Of a stretch of DNA of 64,000 nucleotides, positions 51,401 through 59,718 are shown one piece after another. Origin of the DNA: Caproicibacter sp047833665 (lineage in GTDB: Bacteria > Bacillota > Clostridia > Oscillospirales > Acutalibacteraceae); contig CP181261.1 in the NCBI GenBank assembly GCA_047833665.1, positions 1,674,001 through 1,738,000 on the forward strand, written 5' to 3'. A program made the position numbers and the translations under genes. Each line of letters starts with the position of its first letter. The first letter of the stretch is position 1. The notes under the pieces are model-generated. The model saw only the letters and a program-made list of their open reading frames with translations. It was not told the origin of the DNA and ran no database searches.

Positions 51401-52834
51401 TTTAGCTGGAATACTGCGTTCCGGATTGACAAAAGTATCGAAAGAATCCTTCACTTCTCCATTGACGATACGCACCGCACCGATTTCCGTTATGCGATCC
51501 ACCGATGGGCTTAATCCGGTTGTTTCAATATCAAATGCGATAAATTCACCGGATAATTCACGGTCGCAGTTTCCTTTAACGGCCGGAACAAGGTCATTGA
51601 CAAAATAAGCCTCCGTACCGTAAAGAATTTTAATCGGCTGACCTTTCTTTTTCAGCTCTTCCGCCGTATTCATTGCATCCGGAAACGCCTGTACAACCCC
51701 ATGATCCGTCACGGCGATTGCCCTATGACCCCAATTTGCCGCCCTGCGGATTAATTCAGAGACCGGGGTAACCCCATCCATTGCGGACATATTAGAGTGA
51801 AGATGCAGTTCCACGCGTTTATCCTGCGCGTCATCCGTCACTTGAACTTGTTTTACAGTTGCTATGCTTTTGGGGCGCAAAACAATTTCATGGTCGTATT
51901 TATCGTATTCCACATTGCCTCTGACCAGTACGGACATCCCTTTTGCCAGCGTGTCCAGCATTTTGCATTGGGTTGCCATTTCAATTACTTTCAGCGTAAT
52001 GGAGCTGGTATAATCCGTCACATTGATGGAATAAATCTTGCGCTGTCTGTCTCGGGTTGCTTTTTGTTCAATAGAAAAGATTTCTCCCCAAACCGTCGCG
52101 CTTCCAATATCCGGAGTTATCTTGGAAATCGGAATTGGCTTCGCGCGGGGCATATGACCGTAGATTTCTCTTGCACTGTCCAAGATAATAGTGGGATAAA
52201 GTGTTTCGCCTTCTCTTACACTGATGGTTTTCGGGGTTGTTTTTCGTTGGAGCGATTCTTTTTCTGTTTCAACTTTTTCAATAATTTCTTGTCTGCGTCT
52301 GGTTTCTTCTTTTATCAATTTGCGGTTAATAAATTCGGTAGCACCCTGTTCCGCCTTTAGAACACCGTTAAACTCCACAGCAATATTGATGCCGAATTCT
52401 TCGCGGATCAATTCTGCAATCATTCGGTCAATATGGCGTGCTTTGAGGAAATCACCTCCGCCGTGTTTTAACGTAATCAATAATTTTCCGTTATCCAATG
52501 TTGCCTGAGCATCCGTAAAAGTTCCGTTCAGACTTGCTTCACGCTGCTTTAATTCCGCAACAATATTTGGAAAATATTCCAATGAAAAGCAAGCCTGCGG
52601 AAATGTCGGTTTCACGCAGGCTTTGGAAAGGCGGAGTTTTTTGCAGGAAATAATGCTGTGCTCCACCTGTTTTATTGTGTTCCAGTCGATCAAAGCAGGA
52701 AAAAGAACTTTCGCCGTAAGCATTCTCACATGGGAGTCAATCTGCAGGGAAGCAATCGTACCTTCGCGAACCGGTTCCGGAAACCGGGTAATATCCTCTA
52801 TATATTCACGAAAAAATTCCCCAAATTTTTTCAA
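48491..52834 (-). CDS. polC: DNA polymerase III alpha subunit, PolC type
   Basis: Main replicative polymerase of low-GC Gram-positives. 1447 residues. Order: OB-fold nucleic-acid-binding domain (about 243-330), PHP domain (VELHLHSNMSAMDGV near 341), an inserted DEDDh proofreading exonuclease (EFIAFDIETTGLS near 430), then the polymerase with a zinc module CPKCKH/CPVCGTEYN and the catalytic region TPDIDLNFSGEYQ. A C-terminal helix-hairpin-helix ends with a clamp-binding-like SQISLF. TTG start at 52834 with GAGG just upstream. It follows ispG by 13 bp, the normal end of this cluster in Clostridia. Confidence 0.98.
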   Translation of the reverse strand: MKKFGEFFREYIEDITRFPEPVREGTIASLQIDSHVRMLTAKVLFPALIDWNTIKQVEHSIISCKKLRLSKACVKPTFPQACFSLEYFPNIVAELKQREASLNGTFTDAQATLDNGKLLITLKHGGGDFLKARHIDRMIAELIREEFGINIAVEFNGVLKAEQGATEFINRKLIKEETRRRQEIIEKVETEKESLQRKTTPKTISVREGETLYPTIILDSAREIYGHMPRAKPIPISKITPDIGSATVWGEIFSIEQKATRDRQRKIYSINVTDYTSSITLKVIEMATQCKMLDTLAKGMSVLVRGNVEYDKYDHEIVLRPKSIATVKQVQVTDDAQDKRVELHLHSNMSAMDGVTPVSELIRRAANWGHRAIAVTDHGVVQAFPDAMNTAEELKKKGQPIKILYGTEAYFVNDLVPAVKGNCDRELSGEFIAFDIETTGLSPSVDRITEIGAVRIVNGEVKDSFDTFVNPERSIPAKITELTGITNEMVKDAPSEREALERFFQFCGKDAILIAHNADFDTSFIRVAAQRCGFEFSNTYIDTVPMCRSLLKGIKNAKLDTVAKYLKLDPFQHHRACDDAAVLGQIFLRLIQRLIEDTGAKTVQDINSSLAGGDIKKMKSYHMILIAKNQTGLKNLYKLISKSHLDYFYRNPRIPKSELIKHREGILVGSACEAGELYRAITSAQPWPTLCEIASFYDYLEIQPVGNNRFMVREGLVSDEEKIREFNRTVVKLGEHLNIPVVATCDVHFMDPKDGEYRKILMHSLGFKDADEQAPLYFRTTPEMLKEFEYLGKEKAYEVVVTNPNKIADMVEEIRPIPEGTFPPFIEGAEEQLTTITWTRAKEIYGDPLPELVQNRLERELDSITKHGFSILYMIAQKLVADSVAHGYLVGSRGSVGSSFVANLAGISEVNPLEPHYVCPKCKHSEFITDGSVGSGFDLPPKKCPVCGTEYNRDGHTIPFETFLGFDGDKTPDIDLNFSGEYQSSAHRYTEKLFGKDHVFKAGTISTVADKTALGFVKKYEEEKGIVLHRAEELRLAAGCTGVKRTTGQHPGGMVVVPQGKEIYDFCPVQHPANDQNSDSITTHFDFHSIHDTICKLDELGHDVPTIYRYLEDYTGIPVMDVPMSDPQVMSLFTSTEALGVKPEDIDSETGTFSLPEVGTSFVRQMLVESKPKTFSDLLQISGLSHGTDVWIGNAQELIKNGTCTISEVIGTRDSIMTYLLHKGLEPKMAFKIMEITRKGKAPKLLTEDYIQAMKEHGVPQWYIDSCMKIKYMFPKAHAAAYMISTLRLGWYKVHRPVEYYAAYFTVRGEDFDGALVMQGREAVRRRMNEIAMKGKEATAKEEAAYATLQIVNEMLARGIEVLPVDLYKSDAKKFLVEDNKIRLPFLSLSGVGEAAAKSLAEAGKKGPYISVDDLQARAKVSKSVIETMEAAGVLKDLPKSSQISLF

Positions 52835-52847
52835 TAGTCCTCATCCT

Positions 52848-53888
52848 TTACATTTGGTCGATTTCCTGTAGCAGAGTTTCGACTAACTTGTCTTCTGGAA
52901 CTCGGCGAACAATTTCTCCCTTTTTAAAAATCAGCCCAACACCATCTCCGCCAGCTATCCCGATATCAGCCTCTCTGGCCTCACCCGGACCATTGACTGC
53001 ACAGCCCATGAGAGCCACTGTCAAATCTTTCTGTTTGCCGGCTAAGCGTTTTTCTACTTCCTCAACAATGGGAATCAGGTTAATTCGCGTTCTGCCGCAG
53101 GTGGGGCAGGACACAATCCTGATTCCCCCACGCAAAGACAGTGCCTTCAGCAAATCAATTCCTGTTTCTACTTCGCGTACGGGATCCGCCGTTAACGACA
53201 CGCGGATGGTATCTCCAATTCCTCGCTGCAGTAAAGAACCAATGCCAATTGCTGATTTTATGATGCCCATACGTTCGCTTCCGGCTTCCGTCACGCCAAG
53301 ATGAAGCGGATAATTACATTGGGAGGCAACCAATTCGTTTGCCTGAATCATCCGATTAACATCGGATGATTTAATTGAGATAACAATATCATCAAATTGA
53401 AATTTTTCCAAAAGTGAGACGTGATACAAAGCACTTTCTGCAAGTGCCTGCGGAGTAGGCCCACCGTATTTTTTTAACAGGTCTTTTTCCAAAGAACCGG
53501 AATTTACACCGATTCGAATTGGAATTTTCCTGTCAGCACAAGCGGCGGCCACTTCACGAACGCGTTCATCAGATCCGATGTTTCCAGGATTAATACGAAT
53601 GGCATCAACTCCGGCTTTCACGCAAGCAACGGCCAGTCTATAATCAAAATGAATATCGGCAACCAGTGGAATTTTAACTGCTTTTTTGATTGCGGGCACG
53701 AGTTCAACCGATTGCGCATTTGGAATTGCGACGCGCAAAATTTCGCATCCTGCCCGCTCCAGCGTTTTTGCCTGCTCTATGTTGCCGCGAACATCCTCTG
53801 CGGGCTTGTTCAACATAGACTGCACTGTAATTTTGGATCCGCCGCCAACGGCAACGGATCCGACAAACACTTTTTTTGATGTTCTCAT
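52848..53888 (-). CDS. ispG: 4-hydroxy-3-methylbut-2-enyl diphosphate synthase
   Basis: 4Fe-4S enzyme of the MEP isoprenoid pathway, making HMBPP. 346 residues. N-terminal TIM barrel with VGGGSKITVQSMLNKPAED and LVADIHFDYRLA. The cluster-binding cysteines appear in IVSCPTCGRTRINL and MGCAVNGPGEAREADIGIAGG. The ATG overlaps the rseP stop by 4 bp. dxr lies two genes upstream and dxs at 22235-24091. Confidence 0.97.
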   Translation of the reverse strand: MRTSKKVFVGSVAVGGGSKITVQSMLNKPAEDVRGNIEQAKTLERAGCEILRVAIPNAQSVELVPAIKKAVKIPLVADIHFDYRLAVACVKAGVDAIRINPGNIGSDERVREVAAACADRKIPIRIGVNSGSLEKDLLKKYGGPTPQALAESALYHVSLLEKFQFDDIVISIKSSDVNRMIQANELVASQCNYPLHLGVTEAGSERMGIIKSAIGIGSLLQRGIGDTIRVSLTADPVREVETGIDLLKALSLRGGIRIVSCPTCGRTRINLIPIVEEVEKRLAGKQKDLTVALMGCAVNGPGEAREADIGIAGGDGVGLIFKKGEIVRRVPEDKLVETLLQEIDQM

Positions 53889-54967
53889 GTGCCGCCCAGT
53901 CCCTTTCCGGTAATCAGACGCAGAATGTCACTATAGGTCACAATAATCATAAAGCCTATGAGCAACACAAATCCTGCAGTTTCCACAATTCCAACATACT
54001 TTTGCTGCAGAGGTTTGCGTCTGACGGCCTCTACAAGCAAAAGCAACACTTTTCCGCCGTCCAATGCGGGAAAAGGCATTAAATTTACCACACCGAGGTT
54101 GACTGTAATAACCATAGTCATATAGAGAATATTATTCAATCCATCGATAAAACTTCGGGCAAGCCCCGCAGAAGCCGCTTGGTTAATGGCACTGACTACA
54201 CCAACCGGTCCGGCAACATCATTAAAGCCAAATTTCCCAGTGAAAAGTCCTATCAAACTGTACCATATCATACGGACGGTAGACACCGTATCCTGAAAAG
54301 ATTTTGTGATTAATGTTCCAAAATTCTTTTCGATAGGCATTACATAAAAATCAAGAGTCAAATAATTTCTTCCATTGATTTCTTGGCTGTTAAATTTGAT
54401 ATCATTGAATGTGAGAATTTCGCCGTCCCGCAAAACTTCAATATCAACCGACTCCGGATTAGCCGTGGCCAGCGCAAAACTTAAGTCTCGATCTCCATAG
54501 ATTCGGTAATGATCCACAGAGACAAACTCATCGCCTTCTTGCAAACCCGCCTGCGCAAGAACGGAATTTGGCCCAAACTGTGCAATTGTAGTGGACGAAA
54601 ATGCGGCTTCCTGACTAAGAATGATCATCATCAAGACAAGCCCTAACAAAATATTCATTATGGCTCCCATCACAACGACCAAAAGGCGCTTCCAGACAGG
54701 TTTTCTTCCAAATGCTTTTTCATCGCTGCTCTCTTCGTCCTCACCCTCCATAGCACAAAATCCGCCGATTGGCAGCAGGCGAAGAGAATAGCGAGTTTCT
54801 TTTCCCTGCACATGGAACAAAGTAGGACCCATACCGATTGCAAATTCATTGACACGAATTCCGCATAACTTTGCTGTAAAAAAATGACCGAATTCATGAA
54901 TAAAGATCATAAATCCAAACAACAAAATTGCAATTAGGATCAAGATTGCTTTTATGATGATAATCAC
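53885..54967 (-). CDS. rseP: Site-2 protease RseP family
   Basis: Intramembrane zinc metalloprotease; Firmicute homologues (RasP) cleave anti-sigma factors and signal-peptide remnants. About 360 residues. Zinc site HEFGH in FGFMIFIHEFGHFFTAKL within the first TM segment, a central PDZ domain (GPNSVLAQAGLQEGDEFVSV), and the third ligand motif NLMPFPALDGG near the C-terminus. The start is uncertain: GTG 54967 sits directly on the GAGGGG ribosome-binding site. It follows dxr after 3 bp. Confidence 0.94.
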   Translation of the reverse strand: MIIIIKAILILIAILLFGFMIFIHEFGHFFTAKLCGIRVNEFAIGMGPTLFHVQGKETRYSLRLLPIGGFCAMEGEDEESSDEKAFGRKPVWKRLLVVVMGAIMNILLGLVLMMIILSQEAAFSSTTIAQFGPNSVLAQAGLQEGDEFVSVDHYRIYGDRDLSFALATANPESVDIEVLRDGEILTFNDIKFNSQEINGRNYLTLDFYVMPIEKNFGTLITKSFQDTVSTVRMIWYSLIGLFTGKFGFNDVAGPVGVVSAINQAASAGLARSFIDGLNNILYMTMVITVNLGVVNLMPFPALDGGKVLLLLVEAVRRKPLQQKYVGIVETAGFVLLIGFMIIVTYSDILRLITGKGLGGT

Positions 54968-54970
54968 CCC

Positions 54971-56125
54971 TCAGGTATTCACTGCGTTTAAAACAAAGCT
55001 GCGTGCCTGCGCATCCGCCTGTAAAATTTCATCCACATTATGAACCTGCTCCACATCCGGCTGATGTTCCATTGCTTCCCATACCAAATCGCCAATGTCG
55101 CAAAAGGATATTTTGTGATTTAAAAACAGCTCAACAGCAACCTCATTGGCTCCATTGGCAGCCGCAGGCGCAAGACCTCCTCGTTGCAAAGCACGTCTGC
55201 ATGCGGCAAGGCATCGGAATGTGTTTTCATCCGGCCGTGCAAAGGTCAGCGACCCATATGCCGCTAAATCCAGTTCTTCTGTTGCCGAAACAGGTCGCTC
55301 CGGATAGGTGATTGCATACTGAATCGGCAGGTGCATATCCGGAACCCCAAGCTGTGCGATAACAGATCGGTCTTCAAATTCCACCATAGAGTGAATGATA
55401 CTTTCTCTTTGCACCAATACGTCTATTTTTTCGTTGGGCATATCAAATAGCCAAGAAGCCTCTATAATCTCTAAACCTTTATTCATCATAGTGGATGAGT
55501 CAATTGTTACCTTGGGCCCCATATTCCAATTAGGATGTTTCAGGGCCTGTTCCGGCGTAACATTTTTTAATTCTTCCAATGTTTTTCCGAAAAATGGACC
55601 ACCGGAAGCCGTCAGAATAATGCGGCGCACAGATTTCTTCCCCGGACTGCCCTGCAAACACTGAAACACCGCAGAATGTTCGCTGTCTACAGGAAGAATT
55701 TTAACTCGGTGCTCCATAGCCTCCCGCATAACCAGATTTCCGCCGGCCACAAGTGTTTCCTTGTTCGCAAGCGCAACATCTTTGCCCGCACGGATCGCTG
55801 CAAGCGTGGGCTCAAGCCCAACCATTCCAACAACAGAATTGCAAACAAGGTCTGCCGTTGGCAGGCTGGCCGCTTCACATAAGCCATCCATTCCCTGCAC
55901 TACCTTAACAGGCAGGTCACTAACCGCCGTTTTCAGTTGTTTTGCAGCAGCAGGGTCAAAAACAGATGCAATCTGCGGACGAAATTCCCTGATTTGCTGT
56001 TCCAACAGATCAATGTTTTTTGCCGCCGCAAGCGCGCAGACTTTTAAATGCAGTCTGCGCGCTACATCCAAAGTTTGTGTTCCAATGGAACCGGTAGAGC
56101 CCAATACGGATAAACATTGTTTCAT
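54971..56125 (-). CDS. dxr: 1-deoxy-D-xylulose-5-phosphate reductoisomerase
   Basis: Second step of the MEP pathway, NADPH dependent. 384 residues. NADPH loop LGSTGSIGTQTLDVA at the N-terminus; metal and substrate motifs LPVDSEHSAVFQCL, LTASGGPFFG, KHPNWNMGPKVTIDSSTMMNKGLE and VEFEDRSVIAQLG. TTGGTGA precedes the ATG. The 49-bp gap to cdsA holds a short palindrome AATAATCTTGATTATT of unknown meaning. Confidence 0.97.
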   Translation of the reverse strand: MKQCLSVLGSTGSIGTQTLDVARRLHLKVCALAAAKNIDLLEQQIREFRPQIASVFDPAAAKQLKTAVSDLPVKVVQGMDGLCEAASLPTADLVCNSVVGMVGLEPTLAAIRAGKDVALANKETLVAGGNLVMREAMEHRVKILPVDSEHSAVFQCLQGSPGKKSVRRIILTASGGPFFGKTLEELKNVTPEQALKHPNWNMGPKVTIDSSTMMNKGLEIIEASWLFDMPNEKIDVLVQRESIIHSMVEFEDRSVIAQLGVPDMHLPIQYAITYPERPVSATEELDLAAYGSLTFARPDENTFRCLAACRRALQRGGLAPAAANGANEVAVELFLNHKISFCDIGDLVWEAMEHQPDVEQVHNVDEILQADAQARSFVLNAVNT

Positions 56126-56174
56126 TATTATTCACCAATAATCTTGATTATTGCAGTTTACGGATAAATTACTT

Positions 56175-56999
56175 TCACTTTAAAACGATTGGAAAAATCT
56201 GCACAAGAAAGTACACAAAAGGTGCTTCAAAAATCACGCTGTCAAAGCGGTCCAGAATACCGCCATGCCCCGGTATCATCTCGCCGAAATCCTTAATATG
56301 GCAGCTTCGTTTAATCAGTGAAAAACTAAGATCACCCAGCATGGAAATGACCGTTCCAAAAATGCCGATGAGAAGAAGGGACAAATAAGATATTCTAACT
56401 TTATAAATATAATAGATGACATGAAACAGATAGCCAAAAACCAGCATGGCCGCGACGTTTAACAGCAGGCCTCCCGCTGCACCCTCCACTGTTTTGTTCG
56501 GACTGATGTTTGGACATAATTTATGCTTTCCTAAAAAAGTGCCAGCAAAAAAGGCGCCAACATCTGCAATCCACGCGGAAAATATTCCGATGATAACATA
56601 AAACATGCCATGCTCGCCGCCGATTTCTCTGAGGCTGATGATAGTACCAAGCGCCGAAGGGATTAAAAGGGACATGCTGTAAATGACGCCAACTTCGCGG
56701 AACGTAATTTCAGAGTGATAAAAGATTAATGCGGAAAAGATAATAATGGTATATAAAAAATAGGCGGCGTCATGCCAGTACTGTGTGGTTAAAAACGGAA
56801 ACACCGCCGAAAACAACAGGCTTGGAATCCGAAGGATCAGATTTTTGGCAAGACCCAGCGCAGTAATAATTTCATTTACTGCAAGAACAGAAATAAGACC
56901 GATTGCAAAATTTAGGGCAAGCGGCAGTACACCGTTGCAAATAACAATAGCGGCCAGAAAAACAATCAGGGTGATTGCCGAAGTAACTCTTGTTTTCAA
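56175..56999 (-). CDS. cdsA: Phosphatidate cytidylyltransferase
   Basis: Makes CDP-diacylglycerol from phosphatidate and CTP at the membrane. 274 residues, about eight TM segments. The family signature is complete near the C-terminus: SLIKRSCHIKDFGEMIPGHG followed by GILDRFDS. TTG start at 56999 with GGAGGG upstream, immediately behind the uppS stop codon. Confidence 0.96.
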   Translation of the reverse strand: MKTRVTSAITLIVFLAAIVICNGVLPLALNFAIGLISVLAVNEIITALGLAKNLILRIPSLLFSAVFPFLTTQYWHDAAYFLYTIIIFSALIFYHSEITFREVGVIYSMSLLIPSALGTIISLREIGGEHGMFYVIIGIFSAWIADVGAFFAGTFLGKHKLCPNISPNKTVEGAAGGLLLNVAAMLVFGYLFHVIYYIYKVRISYLSLLLIGIFGTVISMLGDLSFSLIKRSCHIKDFGEMIPGHGGILDRFDSVIFEAPFVYFLVQIFPIVLK

Positions 57000-57707
57000 T
57001 CAAATCCCTCCGAAGCGCCTGTTGCGGGCGGCGTAGAGTTCAAGGGCACGATCTAAGTCCTTCGGCTTAAAATCCGGCCAAAGGATATCCATAAAGACAT
57101 ATTCTGTATATGCGGATTGCCATAAAAGAAAATTTGAAATTCTCTGTTCCCCGCTGGGGCGGATAATTAAGTCGGGATCCGGTTGACCTGCGGTATACAG
57201 TTTTCCGGAAAACGTTTCCTCGTCGATTTCATCAGGCGACAGAATACCTTTTTGAACATCACGCGCCAAACTTTTTACAGCATTGAGAAGTTCTGCCCGC
57301 CCGCCGTAATTTAAGGCGATGTTTAAAACCATGCCGGTCTTGTCTTTGGACACTCGAACAGTTTCGTCAATCAGTTCCCGCAGCTGTGGATCAAAAACAG
57401 TTTCATCGCCAAGAAAACGAACTTGAATATTTTCATCCAGAAAATTCGTGAGCGCATCTCTAAGATATTGTTTAAACAGTTTGATTAAAGCAAGAACCTC
57501 ATCTTGAGGACGCTTCCAATTTTCCGTAGAAAAAGCATAAACCGTCAAATACCGAATCCCGATTTTGCTGCAATAGCGAACAATGTTCTTAAAAACCGCC
57601 GCACCTGCCGCGTGCCCGGCAGAACGCGGCAGTCCCCGTTTTCTTGCCCAGCGGCCGTTTCCATCCATAATAATTCCCACATGTGCGGGCAAGGCTTTTT
57701 TTGCCAT
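57000..57707 (-). CDS. uppS: Undecaprenyl diphosphate synthase
   Basis: cis-Prenyltransferase making the C55 carrier for cell-wall precursors. 235 residues. Catalytic Asp in IIMDGNGRWARKRGLPR, then SAGHAAGA, TVYAFSTENWKRP, and the C-terminal LIIRPSGEQRISNFLLWQSAYTE (split motif). GGAG lies 8 nt before the ATG; it starts 2 bp after frr. Its substrate comes from the MEP pathway, whose genes dxr and ispG are in the same cluster. Confidence 0.97.
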   Translation of the reverse strand: MAKKALPAHVGIIMDGNGRWARKRGLPRSAGHAAGAAVFKNIVRYCSKIGIRYLTVYAFSTENWKRPQDEVLALIKLFKQYLRDALTNFLDENIQVRFLGDETVFDPQLRELIDETVRVSKDKTGMVLNIALNYGGRAELLNAVKSLARDVQKGILSPDEIDEETFSGKLYTAGQPDPDLIIRPSGEQRISNFLLWQSAYTEYVFMDILWPDFKPKDLDRALELYAARNRRFGGI

Positions 57708-57709
57708 TA

Positions 57710-58264
57710 CTAAATCTCCAAAATTTCCTTTTTCTTGTTTTCAAAAACCTGATCCGTCTCTTTGCAGTATTTGTCGGTCAAGTCCTGTGTATGCTTTTCC
57801 GCTTTCTTTAAATCATCTTCCGTTAATTCGGAATTCTTTTTCATCGTTTTTAATTTCTCCATCGTATCGCGGCGAATGGAGCGAATCGCAACCTTGCATT
57901 CTTCGCACATTTTGCTGATCTCTTTGACAAGGTCGCGCCGTCTTTCTTCCGAAAGCGGTGGAAATATAAGACGAATCACTTTACCGTCACTCTGTGGATT
58001 AATGCCAAGATCGGACATTTCAATCGCACGTTCCACCTCTTTGCAAATAGAAGCGTCCCACGGTTGGATGGTTAAAACACGAGCTTCGCTGACAGAAATT
58101 GCAGCCAATTGATTGATTGCGGTGGGAACACCATAATAATCTACTTTAATCTTATCCAATACAGCAGGATTGGCCCTACCGGCACGGATAGCGGCATAAT
58201 TGCTTGATAGAACGGAAATACTTTTTTTCATACGAGTTTCTGCATCTGCTAAAATATCTTTCAT
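57710..58264 (-). CDS. frr: Ribosome recycling factor
   Basis: Splits post-termination ribosomes with EF-G. 184 residues, fully collinear with the family: AIRAGRANPAVLDKIKVDYYG near 26-46, LTIQPWDASICKEVERAI, PPLSEERRRDLVKEISKMCEE and a C-terminal helical arm. GGAGGATTAGTC precedes the ATG. Directly after pyrH, the near-universal gene pair. Confidence 0.98.
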   Translation of the reverse strand: MKDILADAETRMKKSISVLSSNYAAIRAGRANPAVLDKIKVDYYGVPTAINQLAAISVSEARVLTIQPWDASICKEVERAIEMSDLGINPQSDGKVIRLIFPPLSEERRRDLVKEISKMCEECKVAIRSIRRDTMEKLKTMKKNSELTEDDLKKAEKHTQDLTDKYCKETDQVFENKKKEILEI

Positions 58265-58266
58265 GA

Positions 58267-58986
58267 CTAATCCTCCTTCACATCATTGACTATAGTACCG
58301 ATTGGTTCACCACAAACCGCCTTTACGATGTTCTCCGGCTGGTCAATATTGAACACCAAAATCGGAATATGATTATCCATGCAGAGTGATGCGGCTGTGC
58401 TGTCCATAACCTGCAGTCCACGGTTCAAAACGTCCAAAAAAGACAGAGAATTAAATTTTACGGCATCCGTATTTGTTTTTGGGTCACTGTCATAGACGCC
58501 GTCCACCATGGTGGCTTTTAACACGATATCAGCGTCAATTTCAGCGGCTCTAAGCGCCGCGGCCGTATCGGTTGAAAAAAAGGGATTGCCTGTGCCGCAG
58601 CCAAACACCACGACTCTTCCCTTTTCCATATGCCGTACAGCGCGGTTGCGGATATAGGGCTCGGCAATCTGCCTCATTTCAATAGCAGTCTGAACACGAA
58701 CCGGAACGCCAAGCTGTTCCAAAGCGTCCGCTACGCCGAGGGCGTTAATCGTGGTGGCAAGCATACCCATATGGTCGGCACGGGTACGATCCATTTTCCC
58801 ACTGCTGCGACCGCGCCAGAAATTTCCTCCGCCTACAACAATACCGATTTGTACTCCCATGTCGGCACATTCCTTGACCGGTCTGCAGATCTCCAGCACT
58901 TTGTCAAAATCAATGCCGTGTGTTTGCTTTCCGGCAAGACTTTCACCACTGAGTTTCAGCAATACTCTTCTATATTTTGGCTGCAA
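58267..58986 (-). CDS. pyrH: UMP kinase
   Basis: Phosphorylates UMP to UDP; hexameric, amino-acid-kinase fold. 239 residues from TTG 58986, which is 8 nt after AGGAG; a GTG at 58995 overlaps that site. Motifs: RVLLKLSGESLAG, IGIVVGGGNFWRG, RTRADHMGMLATTINAL and VFGCGTGNPFFSTDTAAALRA (split). First gene of the pyrH-frr-uppS-cdsA-dxr-rseP-ispG-polC run. No promoter could be assigned confidently in the 200 bp upstream. Confidence 0.97.
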   Translation of the reverse strand: MQPKYRRVLLKLSGESLAGKQTHGIDFDKVLEICRPVKECADMGVQIGIVVGGGNFWRGRSSGKMDRTRADHMGMLATTINALGVADALEQLGVPVRVQTAIEMRQIAEPYIRNRAVRHMEKGRVVVFGCGTGNPFFSTDTAAALRAAEIDADIVLKATMVDGVYDSDPKTNTDAVKFNSLSFLDVLNRGLQVMDSTAASLCMDNHIPILVFNIDQPENIVKAVCGEPIGTIVNDVKED

Positions 58987-59123
58987 TTTCAACACTCCTA
59001 TTCAGTTTATCTTATTTTACATGAAGTCCCGTGCAAAGTAAAGCATTTCAGATTAAATATCGCTATTCTTGCAGCAGGCACAAAACAGCAAAAGATATTC
59101 TGAAATATATATCGCGCAGGCCA

Positions 59124-59163
59124 TAAAAACAGCCGCCCTAACTTCAAAAGCAAATGGCGGCTG
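59124..59163 (-). terminator. Terminator of nrdR
   Basis: Stem CAGCCGCC/GGCGGCTG (59130-59137 with 59156-59163), followed on the minus strand by TTTTTATGG. It lies about 36 bp beyond the nrdR stop. A second small hairpin (59169-59183) lies between them. Confidence 0.75.
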
Positions 59164-59198
59164 AACTTCCGCTTTTTAAGCGGTTCATATCAGTATTG

Positions 59199-59663
59199 TT
59201 ATTGATTCGTTTTGCTCTTTATAATGCGATTAAGCTCATCCATAAAGGTATTAATATCTTTGAACTGACGATAAACCGAAGCAAAGCGTACATATGCTAC
59301 TTCATCTACGGTTTTCAGCTTTTCCATCGCATATTGGCCAATTAAACTGGATGGAACTTCACGATCCAATGAATTCTGGAGCATATTCTCTATTTCATCG
59401 ACAATTTTCTCTAACGTTTCAATGGAAACAGGACGCTTTTCACAGGCCCGCAAAAGACCATTTAGGAGCTTATTGCGGTCAAATGTTTCCCGCGACTTAT
59501 CTTTTTTAATCACCACGATAGGTACTGTCTCAATGACTTCATAGGTTGTAAAACGTCTGGAACATTTCAGACATTCTCTGCGTCTGCGAATTCGTTCACC
59601 CTCGTCTGTTGGGCGAGAATCAACCACTTTGCTTTCGGCATAGCCGCAATACGGGCATTTCAT
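59199..59663 (-). CDS. nrdR: Transcriptional repressor NrdR
   Basis: ATP/dATP-sensing repressor of ribonucleotide reductase genes. 154 residues. N-terminal zinc ribbon with CPYCGYAESKVVDSR and CLKCSRRFTTYE, then an ATP-cone domain (about 46-140) containing VIKKDKSRETFDRNKL. Starts at ATG 59663 with GAGGTGA upstream and a near-consensus promoter. No ribonucleotide reductase gene is in the window. Confidence 0.96.
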   Translation of the reverse strand: MKCPYCGYAESKVVDSRPTDEGERIRRRRECLKCSRRFTTYEVIETVPIVVIKKDKSRETFDRNKLLNGLLRACEKRPVSIETLEKIVDEIENMLQNSLDREVPSSLIGQYAMEKLKTVDEVAYVRFASVYRQFKDINTFMDELNRIIKSKTNQ

Positions 59664-59683
59664 CAGTCCGTCACCTCTGCTAT

Positions 59684-59712
59684 ATTATATCAATTTTCCA
59701 TATTCATATCAA
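59684..59712 (-). promoter_or_regulatory. Promoter of nrdR
   Basis: On the minus strand TTGATA (59712-59707), a 17-bp spacer and TATAAT (59689-59684), about 20 bp before the nrdR ATG, implying a very short leader. Confidence 0.75.
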
Positions 59713-59718
59713 GCGAAA

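Noticed and set aside
56126..56174. Palindrome AATAATCTTGATTATT between cdsA and dxr as a terminator
   Set aside because: It is AT-only apart from two bases, has no U-run after it, and lies inside a conserved operon that must be read through.
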